Shown here: positions 6,410-13,478 of the stretch, one piece after another | Layout of the letters: every line of letters begins with the position of its first letter | How positions within the stretch are numbered: the stretch's first letter is position 1 | From: Firmicutes bacterium UBA1768 | Lineage (GTDB): Bacteria > Bacillota > Clostridia > Peptostreptococcales > Anaerovoracaceae | Direction: 5' to 3' | Assembly: GCA_002315335.1 (NCBI GenBank) | Contig: DCGW01000089.1 | Span: 18,711-36,411 of the forward strand | Length of the DNA stretch: 17,701 nt | The notes under the pieces: model-generated | The model's input: the letters and a program-made list of their open reading frames with translations, nothing else | Told to the model about the DNA's origin: nothing | Database searches by the model: none | Program-made: the position numbers and the translations under genes

Positions 6410-6903
6410 TTTGTCTCCGCTTTTCTTTCGTAAGTTGTAAATTCGTATGTTATACCTTCGTGGTTAAAGGCTTCACTTCTTTCTGTTTCTGCCCATTCCG
6501 GCATGGCGTCAAGGTTGGGGAAATAGCAATCCGGACCGAGGTCAGCATGCATTTTTGTCACAAAAGCCTTTGAGCAATAAGGGAGCAGCTGTCTGTATAT
6601 TTCTGCCCCGCCTATAACGTAGACGTCGTCAGCGGGAGTGTTTGCCAGCAAAGCCTGAGCCTCGCTTATGCTTCTCGCAATTTCATAGCCTTCGCCCGCC
6701 TTCAGCGTGGTCGAAATAACTATATTTCTTCTTTTTGGAAGAGGCTTTCCTCCGGGAAAGGATTCAAGATTTTTTCTTCCTAATATCACAGTTTTTCCAA
6801 GAGTTTTGGAGCGGAAAAACTTCATATCTTCCGGAATGGAAAGGAGAAGGCTGTTGCTGCGGCCAATGCCCCAATTTTCATCTATTGCTACTATTGCTAT
6901 CAT
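6406..6903 (-). CDS. folA: Dihydrofolate reductase
   Basis: Reduces dihydrofolate to tetrahydrofolate with NADPH, closing the cycle opened by thyA at 2350. The 165-residue protein is the usual size for chromosomal DHFR. It begins MIAIVAIDENWGIGRSNSLL, with the Met20-loop-type segment, and has the catalytic aspartate in SIPEDMKFF (about residue 27). TVILGRKNLESFP (about 38-50) and NIVIST bind NADPH, and VYVIGGAEIYRQLLP (about 95-109) is the conserved glycine-pair segment. The start at 6903 is chosen for the family N-terminus and a GGGGG stretch (6911-6915) seven bases upstream; the frame runs on to 7014 but through the promoter and leader. It is the first gene of a folA-rlmB-sigH unit read leftwards from a near-consensus promoter. 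Confidence 0.94.
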   Translation of the reverse strand: MIAIVAIDENWGIGRSNSLLLSIPEDMKFFRSKTLGKTVILGRKNLESFPGGKPLPKRRNIVISTTLKAGEGYEIARSISEAQALLANTPADDVYVIGGAEIYRQLLPYCSKAFVTKMHADLGPDCYFPNLDAMPEWAETERSEAFNHEGITYEFTTYERKAETK

Positions 6904-6985
6904 TATTTTTCCCCCTTTATGTCGAGCTGTTAAATCATTAACAATCCGACATGTGCTAATTGCGAAAACTCGCATTCTGCTTGAA

Positions 6986-7014
6986 ATTATAATTCCATAT
7001 TCGCAATCGGTCAA
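6986..7014 (-). promoter_or_regulatory. Predicted sigma-A promoter of folA-rlmB(-sigH)
   Basis: On the minus strand TTGACC (7014-7009), a 17-bp spacer and a perfect TATAAT (6991-6986). It predicts a leader of about 75 nt ahead of folA. Confidence 0.8.
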
Positions 7015-7036
7015 CTGCCAGATAATCAGATGTAAA

Positions 7037-7051
7037 AAATGTCAGACATTT
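7037..7051. promoter_or_regulatory. Odd palindrome upstream of folA promoter
   Basis: AAATGTC-A-GACATTT has perfect 7-bp arms about one and a half helical turns upstream of the folA -35. It could be a regulator site. Its sequence also matches the MITE end AAAATG-A-CAGACATTT at 15 of 16 bases, so it may be a solo remnant of that element. Between here and the operon promoter at 7178 I see nothing else. Confidence 0.35.
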
Positions 7052-7177
7052 AGACAAAAAGTATCCAATAATCATAAGTGTTGTGTTTTGCAGGACAATA
7101 TACCCCAATAGGCAGAATTTTAACGAAAATGACATAAAAATTCATGAAAGCGATTACAAAAACATTACAAAAGACAC

Positions 7178-7206
7178 TTGAAAAGCTAATTGAAACATAG
7201 TATACT
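7178..7206 (+). promoter_or_regulatory. Strong predicted sigma-A promoter of the catabolic operon
   Basis: TTGAAA (7178-7183), a 17-bp spacer, TATACT (7201-7206). Transcription should start near 7213, leaving a leader of about 150 nt before the first gene. Each hexamer differs from consensus by only one base, which suits the highly biased codon use of the downstream genes. Confidence 0.8.
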
Positions 7207-7215
7207 TACATTAAC

Positions 7216-7228
7216 TATCGAAACGATA
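7216..7228. promoter_or_regulatory. Candidate operator TATCG-AAA-CGATA
   Basis: A perfect 5-bp-arm inverted repeat with a 3-bp centre, lying at about +4 to +16 from the predicted start. That position would suit a repressor. No regulator gene is in the window and I do not recognise the motif. Confidence 0.4.
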
Positions 7229-7244
7229 CCAAAAGAACTAACCA

Positions 7245-7304
7245 GCCGGCGATGATGCTATTTAGGTTTTAAAAATCTAAAAAAAAAAGCATCCATTTGA
7301 CGGC
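7245..7304 (+). promoter_or_regulatory. Structured 5' leader of the catabolic operon
   Basis: Nested pairing: GCCG (7245-7248) with CGGC (7301-7304), GATGCT (7254-7259) with AGCATC (7288-7293), and an inner TTTAGGTT/AATCTAAA hairpin (7261-7281), followed by the ribosome binding site near 7350. It matches no riboswitch class I can recognise. It may be a stabilising or attenuating leader. Confidence 0.4.
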
Positions 7305-7365
7305 GTTTAGTTGTGCTTTTGTGTATTTATTAAAACGAACAAATTAACGAAGGAGGGCATTATCT

Positions 7366-8595
7366 TTGGAACAGGAAAAGATTTCGTCAAAACAGATGTT
7401 AAATGACCTTATGGCTGACCATTATCAAAGTGCGCTGGATGCAAAAGCTAACGGCGAACTGGTTTGCTGGGCAACATCAATCGCGCCACAGGAATTATTA
7501 ACAACAATGGGTGTTAAGGTTGTGTATCCTGAAAATCAGGCTGCTGCAATCGGTGCAAGAAAAGAAGCACAGAAGTTCATCGATGACTCAGAAGGAAAGG
7601 GTTACTCAGTAGACCTTTGCTCATATGCAAGAGTAAACTTTGGTTATGCTGCATTAAAGGATTCAGAGGCACAGAATGTTCCTATGCCAGATTTCATCTA
7701 TACCTGCAGCAACATCTGCCACACAGTATTAAAGTGGTACGAAAACCTTGCAAAAGAATTAAACATCCCGATGATCGTATTTGACCTGCCATTCAACCAT
7801 ACTTATGATGTACAGGACCACGCTGCAAAGTATATGAAGGGCCAGATCGAAGAAGCTATCAAGAGATTAGAAAAAATCACAAAGAAAAAGTTCGATCAGG
7901 ACAAGTTCAAGGCTGTTATGGAACAGTCAAATGCAACTTCACAGATGTGGAAGGATGCTACATTAGTTGCTAAGGCTAAGCCATCACCATTAAACGGTTT
8001 TGACCTCTTCAACTACATGGCTGCTATCGTAACAAACAGAGGAACAAAGGCTGGTTACGAGCTCTTCAAGAGATGGAAAGAAGAATTAGAAGCTAAGGCT
8101 GCTGCAGGTCAGGGACCTTGGAAGCCAGGCGAAGAAGAAAAGTTCAGAGTAATGTGGGACGGTATCGCATGCTGGCCATATCTCGGACCTACATATAAGG
8201 GACTGAAGAACAATGGTATCAACATGGTAACATCAACATATCCAGACTCATGGACTATCCTTTATGATAATGGCGATATCGAAGGTATGGCTAAGGCTTA
8301 CAGCGGAATTTACTGTAACTCTAACCTCCAGAACGGTATTGACAGAATCACAAACATCGTTAACGACTTCTCACTGGATGGTATCGTATTCCACTCCAAC
8401 AGAAGCTGCAAGCTGTTAGACTTCAGACAGTTTGAACAGCAGAGACAGATCGAAGAAAAGTGCGGCGTTGCTACAGTTCTCTTCGACGGTGACCAGACAG
8501 ACCCAAGAGCGTTCTCAACAGAACAGTACAACACAAGAATCCAGGCATTCTTAGAAACTCTTGAAAATAAGAAGGAAGAAAGGAGAAAGGGCTAA
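7366..8595 (+). CDS. 2-hydroxyacyl-CoA dehydratase, alpha subunit (HadB/FldB-like)
   Basis: One half of an oxygen-sensitive [4Fe-4S] enzyme that removes water from a 2-hydroxyacyl-CoA by a ketyl-radical mechanism, after injection of one electron by an ATP-driven activator. The 409-residue length matches HadB-type subunits (about 408) and not the longer glutarate-type HgdA (about 477). Recognisable blocks are VVYPENQAAAIGARK (52-66), SVDLCSYARVNFG (81-93), NICHTVLKWYEN (116-127), PSPLNGFDLF (206-215) and HSNRSCKLLDF (343-353). Cys85, Cys118 and Cys348 align with the three cluster ligands of HadB (84, 117, 346 as I recall them). The start is TTG at 7366 behind a strong AAGGAGGG; no better ATG exists. 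The next gene starts inside its stop codon (TAATG). The substrate cannot be read from sequence: 2-hydroxyisocaproyl-, phenyllactyl-, lactoyl- or 2-hydroxyglutaryl-CoA are family precedents. Confidence 0.88.
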   Translation: MEQEKISSKQMLNDLMADHYQSALDAKANGELVCWATSIAPQELLTTMGVKVVYPENQAAAIGARKEAQKFIDDSEGKGYSVDLCSYARVNFGYAALKDSEAQNVPMPDFIYTCSNICHTVLKWYENLAKELNIPMIVFDLPFNHTYDVQDHAAKYMKGQIEEAIKRLEKITKKKFDQDKFKAVMEQSNATSQMWKDATLVAKAKPSPLNGFDLFNYMAAIVTNRGTKAGYELFKRWKEELEAKAAAGQGPWKPGEEEKFRVMWDGIACWPYLGPTYKGLKNNGINMVTSTYPDSWTILYDNGDIEGMAKAYSGIYCNSNLQNGIDRITNIVNDFSLDGIVFHSNRSCKLLDFRQFEQQRQIEEKCGVATVLFDGDQTDPRAFSTEQYNTRIQAFLETLENKKEERRKG

Positions 8596-9737
8596 TGGCT
8601 GACATTAAATCAATGATCGCTGAATTTGAAGAGATTGCTCTTAATCCTGCAAAATCAGCTGCAAAGTTAAAGAAAGAATCAGGTAAAAAATTAATCGGTA
8701 TGTTCCCATACCACCTTCCTGAAGAAATCGTATACGCTGCAGGAATGCTTCCTGTAGGTATGTGGGGCGGCCAGACAGACTTCAAACTCTCAAACAAGTA
8801 TTTACAGAGTTTCTGCTGCTCTCTCATCAAGGCAAACGTAGAATTCGGTATGAACGGCGCATATAAGGGAATCCTTGACGGCGTTATCATGGCTGCTTAC
8901 TGCGATACACTTAAGTGCATCTGCGAAGACTGGAAAGTTGCAGTAGTTGAACCTACAGGCATGCCTTTAATCGCTATGTACTACCCACAGAACAGAAAAA
9001 TCGCTGCTGCTGTTCCTTACATGCAGGCTGAATTCGAAAAGGCTCAGGCTCAGCTCGAAGCTATCAGCGGCAAGAAGGTTACAGAAGCTGACTTAGAAGC
9101 TGCATGGACTGTATACGAAGCATACAGAGCAGAATGCAGAAAGTTCGTTAAATTAGTAGCAAAGATGCCTGCTACATTAAACGCAACAAAGAGACACCTC
9201 ATCCTCAAGGCTGGATGGTTCATGGACAAGAAAGCATACACAGAAAAGTTAGCTGCATTAAACGCTGCTATCGAAGCTGCACCTGCTGAAGCGTTCAAGG
9301 GCAAGAAAGTTTTAGTTGAAGGTATCATCGTAGAACCTATCGCTCTCCTCGATGCATTCGTAGAAAACGATGTTTGCATCGTAGCTGACGATGTTGCACA
9401 GCAGAGCAGAATGTTCAGAATCGAAGGAAGAAAAGCTGGTACAGTATACGAAAAGATGGCTTACAGAATCGTAGACGCTTATGCTGATCCTCTTCTCCTC
9501 GACGAAAAGAAAGAACACGGTGAAGAACTCATCAAGATGGCTAAAGAAGCTGGCGCTGACGGCGTAGTTGTTTGCGCAATGAAGTTCTGTGACCCTGAAG
9601 AATATGATTATCCTATCTTCAAGAAGCAGTTAGAAGCTGCAGGAATTCCTGTACTTTACATGGAAATTGAACAGCAGATGGCTTCTGTAGAACAGTATAA
9701 GACAAGAATTCAGGCATTCGCTGAAACTCTTGCATAA
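8595..9737 (+). CDS. 2-hydroxyacyl-CoA dehydratase, beta subunit (HadC/HgdB-like)
   Basis: Partner of the preceding subunit in the heterodimeric dehydratase. It has 380 residues against about 375-380 for HadC and HgdB. It opens with a helical segment followed by KKLIGMFPYHLPEEIVYAAG (31-50), the classic family start. Candidate cluster-binding cysteines are in SFCCSLIK (C74/C75), AYCDTLKCICEDW (C103, C108, C110) and CAMKFCDPEEYDYP (C327, C332). The C-terminus (IEQQMASVEQYKTRIQAF) is the conserved family tail. The ATG shares a base with the TAA of the alpha gene, so translation is coupled and stoichiometry is probably 1:1. The activator gene follows after 15 bp. Codon use is strongly biased (AGA for arginine; GCT and GAA dominant), as expected for an abundant catabolic enzyme. 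Confidence 0.88.
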   Translation: MADIKSMIAEFEEIALNPAKSAAKLKKESGKKLIGMFPYHLPEEIVYAAGMLPVGMWGGQTDFKLSNKYLQSFCCSLIKANVEFGMNGAYKGILDGVIMAAYCDTLKCICEDWKVAVVEPTGMPLIAMYYPQNRKIAAAVPYMQAEFEKAQAQLEAISGKKVTEADLEAAWTVYEAYRAECRKFVKLVAKMPATLNATKRHLILKAGWFMDKKAYTEKLAALNAAIEAAPAEAFKGKKVLVEGIIVEPIALLDAFVENDVCIVADDVAQQSRMFRIEGRKAGTVYEKMAYRIVDAYADPLLLDEKKEHGEELIKMAKEAGADGVVVCAMKFCDPEEYDYPIFKKQLEAAGIPVLYMEIEQQMASVEQYKTRIQAFAETLA

Positions 9738-9752
9738 GAGAGGGAGCTTAAG

Positions 9753-10538
9753 TTGTACTTTTTAGGAATTGACATAGGTTCTTCTTCCTCAAAGTGTGTT
9801 ATTATCGACGAAAATAAGAACATTGTAGGAAGAGCAGTTAAAAATATAGGAACAGGGACAAACGGTCCTTCTGTAGTAATCGGAGAAGCTCTTGCTAAAG
9901 CCGGAATTACAGAAGAACAGATCGATTTCACTGTTGCAACAGGCTATGGAAGAGCCAACCATACCCAGGCAGACAAGCAGATTACCGAGATTAGCTGTCA
10001 TGGCAAAGGAGTTGCACATTTGGTACCGGGTGCTCGCACCATCATTGATATTGGGGGCCAGGATGCAAAAGTCATTAAGCTGTCGGAAACAGGTAATGTT
10101 GATAACTTCGTTATGAACGAAAAGTGTGCGGCAGGGACGGGAAGGTTTTTAGAAGTAATGGCCAGAATACTCAACTGCGAATTAAGTGAGCTTTCCGAAC
10201 TTGCAAAAAAATCAACCGAAGAGGTTGAAATAAGCAATACCTGTACCGTGTTTGCTGAATCTGAGGTTATTTCTCAGTTGGCTCAGGGTACAAAAAGAGA
10301 AGACGTAGCAATGGGTGCTAATCACTCGATCACAAGCCGTGTTGCAGGTCTTGCTCGAAGAATTGGTATCACGCCGATTGTTGTTATGACCGGCGGAGTG
10401 GCTATCAATGATAGCGTTGTTCACTCCATGGAAGAACAGATCGGATATGATATAACAGTGGCACCGGATCCACAGGCATGCGGTGCACTTGGTGCGGCGT
10501 TGTTCGCGCTCGAATCGTTTAATAAAAAAAATAATTAA
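9753..10538 (+). CDS. ATP-dependent activator of 2-hydroxyacyl-CoA dehydratase (HgdC/HadI-like)
   Basis: A homodimeric ASKHA-fold ATPase holding one [4Fe-4S] cluster between its subunits. It accepts an electron from ferredoxin or flavodoxin and, driven by ATP, passes it to the dehydratase. The 261 residues match HgdC (about 260). The phosphate-binding loop GIDIGSSSSKCVIID (5-19) opens the protein, and IIDIGGQDAKVI (97-108) is the second nucleotide loop. The cluster ligands are Cys125 in NEKCAAGTGRFLE and Cys164 in SNTCTVFAESEV, closely matching Cys127 and Cys166 of the Acidaminococcus enzyme. The start is TTG at 9753 with AGGGAG upstream; a weak start codon fits the substoichiometric need for an activator. 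Codon use is visibly less biased than in the flanking genes, pointing the same way. The related benzoyl-CoA reductase and BadF-type activators are less likely given the two preceding genes. Confidence 0.92.
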   Translation: MYFLGIDIGSSSSKCVIIDENKNIVGRAVKNIGTGTNGPSVVIGEALAKAGITEEQIDFTVATGYGRANHTQADKQITEISCHGKGVAHLVPGARTIIDIGGQDAKVIKLSETGNVDNFVMNEKCAAGTGRFLEVMARILNCELSELSELAKKSTEEVEISNTCTVFAESEVISQLAQGTKREDVAMGANHSITSRVAGLARRIGITPIVVMTGGVAINDSVVHSMEEQIGYDITVAPDPQACGALGAALFALESFNKKNN

Positions 10539-10557
10539 TAGAAAGGATTTGATTATC

Positions 10558-11421
10558 ATGGAAATTAAGAAAGTTGCTATGGTCGGTGCCGGCACAATGG
10601 GTAACCAGATCGCAATGCAGTGCGCAATCTGTGGTTATGATGTAACTTGCTACTCAAGAAGACAGACAACTGTTGACAAGGCTCAGGCTTATTCAGACAA
10701 GTGGTTTGCTGGAAGAGTTTCAAAGGGCAAGATGACTCAGGAAGATGCTGATGCTATCCAGGGAAGACTCGTATTCACAAACGACCTCGAAAAGGCTTGC
10801 AAAGGCGCAGATCTCGTAATCGAAGCTGTAGCTGACGTTATCGACACAAAGAAGATGGTTCTCGCTCAGTGCGACCAGTACACATCTGACGATTGTATCT
10901 ACGCTTCAAACAGCTCATACATCGTTGCTTCATTATTCTGCGACGCTGTAAAGCATCCTGAAAACGTATGTAACCTTCACTTCTTCAACCCAGCTCTCAT
11001 CATGAAGTGCGTAGAAGTTGTTAAGGGACCACACCTCAAGCCAGAAATCGTTGATATCATGGTTGAATTCGTTAAGTCAATCAAGAAGGTTCCATCAGTA
11101 GTTAACAAGGAAGTTTATGGCTTCATCGTTAACAGAATCTTCTCAGCTATCACAAAGGAAGCTTGCTACATCTACGATCAGGGCATCGCTTCAGCTGAAG
11201 ACATTGATAACGCTGTAAAGAACGGTCTTGGCCACAGCATGGGACCTCTCGAGCTCCTCGACATGACAGGAATCGACCTCGAATACGACGTATTAATGCA
11301 GAAGTACAGAATGACTGGCGATTTATCAGACAAGCCATCCCCAGCTATCGTTGAGCACTATGCAAAGGGCGAATACGGCAGAAAGACAGGAAAGGGCTTC
11401 TACGAATATCCTGCAAAATAA
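10558..11421 (+). CDS. hbd: 3-hydroxybutyryl-CoA dehydrogenase
   Basis: Interconverts (S)-3-hydroxybutyryl-CoA and acetoacetyl-CoA with NAD(P)(H). The 287-residue protein has an N-terminal Rossmann domain with VGAGTMGNQIA (8-18), then SNSSYIV (catalytic serine region, about 118-124) and HFFNPALIMKCVEVV (about 140-154), containing the catalytic histidine and the following glutamate. The C-terminal dimerisation domain includes GPLELLDMTGIDL and ends GRKTGKGFYEYP, the standard family ending. Length is close to the clostridial Hbd of about 282. The ATG at 10558 is preferred, with GAAAGGA ten bases upstream; an in-frame start at 10483 would run back into the activator gene. Its neighbours crt and thl make up the usual crotonyl-CoA to acetyl-CoA set. 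The bcd-etfBA genes for butyryl-CoA are not in the window. Confidence 0.93.
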   Translation: MEIKKVAMVGAGTMGNQIAMQCAICGYDVTCYSRRQTTVDKAQAYSDKWFAGRVSKGKMTQEDADAIQGRLVFTNDLEKACKGADLVIEAVADVIDTKKMVLAQCDQYTSDDCIYASNSSYIVASLFCDAVKHPENVCNLHFFNPALIMKCVEVVKGPHLKPEIVDIMVEFVKSIKKVPSVVNKEVYGFIVNRIFSAITKEACYIYDQGIASAEDIDNAVKNGLGHSMGPLELLDMTGIDLEYDVLMQKYRMTGDLSDKPSPAIVEHYAKGEYGRKTGKGFYEYPAK

Positions 11422-11446
11422 TTAATTGAGAAGAGGACGTTTAATA

Positions 11447-12208
11447 ATGGAAAATCTTGTTCTTTATGAAAAGATTGGCGTTGTAGGCGTACTTAAGATC
11501 AATAGACCTAAGGCATTCAACGCACTCAGCAGAGAAGTTGTTGACTTAATCGATGAAAAACTCGAGCTCATCAAAGCTGATGAAGAAGTAAGAGCATTAA
11601 TCATCACAAGTGACGGCAACTTCGCTGCAGGTGCCGATATCGTAGCTATGGTTGAATTACAGCCTGAGGAAGCAAGAAAGTTCCTATTCTCAGCAACATT
11701 CAACAAGTTAGAAAATCTCGGCATCCCAACAATCGCAGCAATCTGCGGTTATGCATTAGGCGGCGGTCTTGAATTAGCACTCACATGTGACTTCAGAATC
11801 GCAGCAGATAATGCAAAGGTTGGTCTTCCTGAAATCACATTAGGCATTATGCCTGGTGCTGGCGGAACAGTAAGACTGCCAAGACTCATCGGAGAAGCAA
11901 AGGCTAAGGAAATGATTATGCTCGGCGGACAGATTAAGGCTGACGAAGCTTTAAATATCGGTCTCGTAAGCAAGGTTGTTCCAAAGGAAGAGCTCTTCGA
12001 CGAAGCAATGAAGTTAGCTAATAAGCTGGCAGAGAGACCAAAGCTTGCTCTTAAGGCGGCTAAGGAATCCATCAACAATGGAAAGGCTCAGTTAGCAGCT
12101 ATCGATAAGGAAGCTGATATCTGGTCAAGCCTTTTCGCTACACAAGATCAAAAAGAAGGTATGAGAGCCTTCGTTGATAAAAGAAAACCAAATTATATAG
12201 GTAAATAG
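11447..12208 (+). CDS. crt: Enoyl-CoA hydratase / crotonase
   Basis: Adds water to crotonyl-CoA (or another short 2-enoyl-CoA) to give the 3-hydroxyacyl-CoA, reversibly. The 253-residue protein has the crotonase oxyanion-hole segment FAAGADIVAMVE (about 59-70) and both catalytic glutamates: one in ALGGGLELALTCDF (about 103-116), the other in GLPEITLGIMPGAGGT (about 126-141). NRPKAFNALS near the N-terminus is the usual first family motif. The ATG at 11447 is chosen for AGAGGA ten bases upstream and for family length; the frame extends to 11426 without a better site. The thiolase ribosome binding site overlaps its stop codon (TAGGAGG). With both glutamates present, a true hydratase is likelier than an isomerase. 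Confidence 0.92.
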   Translation: MENLVLYEKIGVVGVLKINRPKAFNALSREVVDLIDEKLELIKADEEVRALIITSDGNFAAGADIVAMVELQPEEARKFLFSATFNKLENLGIPTIAAICGYALGGGLELALTCDFRIAADNAKVGLPEITLGIMPGAGGTVRLPRLIGEAKAKEMIMLGGQIKADEALNIGLVSKVVPKEELFDEAMKLANKLAERPKLALKAAKESINNGKAQLAAIDKEADIWSSLFATQDQKEGMRAFVDKRKPNYIGK

Positions 12209-12221
12209 GAGGAAACAAAAA

Positions 12222-13427
12222 ATGAATAAAGTAGTAGTAGTAGCTGCAGCTAGAACAGCGATCGGTGCTATCAACGGTCAGTTCAAATCAGTATTACCAG
12301 TAGAATTAACAATTCCTGTAATGCAGGCTTTATTTGAAAGATCAGGCGTTAAGGGCATCGAAGGCATGATCGAAGAAGTTATCTGGGGTGAAAACTATCA
12401 GAGAACATACAAAGAAAACAACATCGGTAGAGTATGTGCTGTTAAGGCTGGTTGCCCAGTAACAACAGCTCCTGGTATCACAATCCACAGAAACTGCACA
12501 TCATCATTATCATCTGTTCAGTTTGGTTACTACATGATCAAGTCAGGCGACGCTGAATGCGTATTAGCTGGTGGTACAGAATCAATGACAGCTGCTCCAT
12601 TCATGACATTTGACATGAGAGCTGGTAAGAAGTTTGGTCACTCAGAATTAAGAGACTCAATGTGGGATTCACTCTCAAACGCTGGCGTTGGCTGCTCAAT
12701 GGGTATGACAGCTGAAAACGTTGCTGCAAAGTATGGTATCACAAGAGAAATGCAGGACGACATGGCTTACAATTCACAGATGAGAGCTACAGAAGCTATC
12801 AAGAACGGCACATTCAAGGATGAAATCGTTCCAGTATACGTTAAGCAGAGAAAGGGCGATCCTATCTGCATCGATACAGACGAATATCCAAAGCCAAACA
12901 CAACAATGGAAGGTCTTGCTAAGTTAAAGGCTTCATTCAAGGATGGCGGTACAGTAACAGCTGGTAACGCTTCAGGTATGAACGACGCTTCTTCAGGTGT
13001 TATCCTCATGTCAGAAGCTAAGGCTAAGGAAACAGGCGCTAAGGTTCTCGCAGAAGTAGCTGGCGTATTCGTATCAGGCGTTGACCCAGATTACATGGGT
13101 ATCGGACCTCTCTACGCTATTCCAGAAGCATGTAAGAGAGCTGGCATCGAAGTTAAGGACCTCGACCTCGTTGAATTAAACGAAGCATTCGCTGCACAGG
13201 CATATGCTTGTATCCAGGAATTAGGACTTAGCAGAGACATCGTAAACGTACACGGCTCAGGTATCTCACTTGGTCACCCAGTAGGAGCTACAGGAACAAG
13301 AATGATCACAACACTCATCTACGAAGCACAGAAGAGAAACGCAGCTAAGGCTGGTTCAGTTAAGTACGGTGTTGCATCAGCATGTGCTGGTACAGGTATG
13401 GGCGTTGCTGTTTGCTTCAAGTTCTAA
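12222..13427 (+). CDS. thl: Acetyl-CoA acetyltransferase (thiolase)
   Basis: Cleaves acetoacetyl-CoA with CoA into two acetyl-CoA, or condenses them. The 401-residue protein has the nucleophilic cysteine in HRNCTSSLSS (Cys92), the NEAF motif (320-323), the catalytic histidine in SLGHPVGATG (His352) and the proton-donating cysteine in SACAGTGMG (Cys388). All catalytic residues are in place. The segment before the histidine reads NVHGSGISLGHP, where most ThlA-type enzymes have NVNGGAIALGHP, so it belongs to a somewhat different thiolase subgroup and may accept a longer 3-oxoacyl-CoA such as 3-oxovaleryl-CoA. GGAGG lies eleven bases before the ATG. Codon bias is extreme. The CoA-transferase gene follows after 51 bp with no terminator between. 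Confidence 0.92.
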   Translation: MNKVVVVAAARTAIGAINGQFKSVLPVELTIPVMQALFERSGVKGIEGMIEEVIWGENYQRTYKENNIGRVCAVKAGCPVTTAPGITIHRNCTSSLSSVQFGYYMIKSGDAECVLAGGTESMTAAPFMTFDMRAGKKFGHSELRDSMWDSLSNAGVGCSMGMTAENVAAKYGITREMQDDMAYNSQMRATEAIKNGTFKDEIVPVYVKQRKGDPICIDTDEYPKPNTTMEGLAKLKASFKDGGTVTAGNASGMNDASSGVILMSEAKAKETGAKVLAEVAGVFVSGVDPDYMGIGPLYAIPEACKRAGIEVKDLDLVELNEAFAAQAYACIQELGLSRDIVNVHGSGISLGHPVGATGTRMITTLIYEAQKRNAAKAGSVKYGVASACAGTGMGVAVCFKF

Positions 13428-13478
13428 TTAGGATAGGCAGACTACTACAATATTCTATTAATATAAGAGGTATTTTTA

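Noticed and set aside
6904..7014. Extended N-terminus of dihydrofolate reductase
   Set aside because: The extra 37 codons cover the predicted -10, leader and ribosome binding site, and the family N-terminus begins at 6903.
7366..9737. Benzoyl-CoA reductase subunits
   Set aside because: The family is related, but the two-gene arrangement, HadB-type length, NRSCK and DGDQTDPRAF motifs and a single-gene activator fit 2-hydroxyacyl-CoA dehydratase better; there are no separate BcrA/BcrD or ferredoxin genes.
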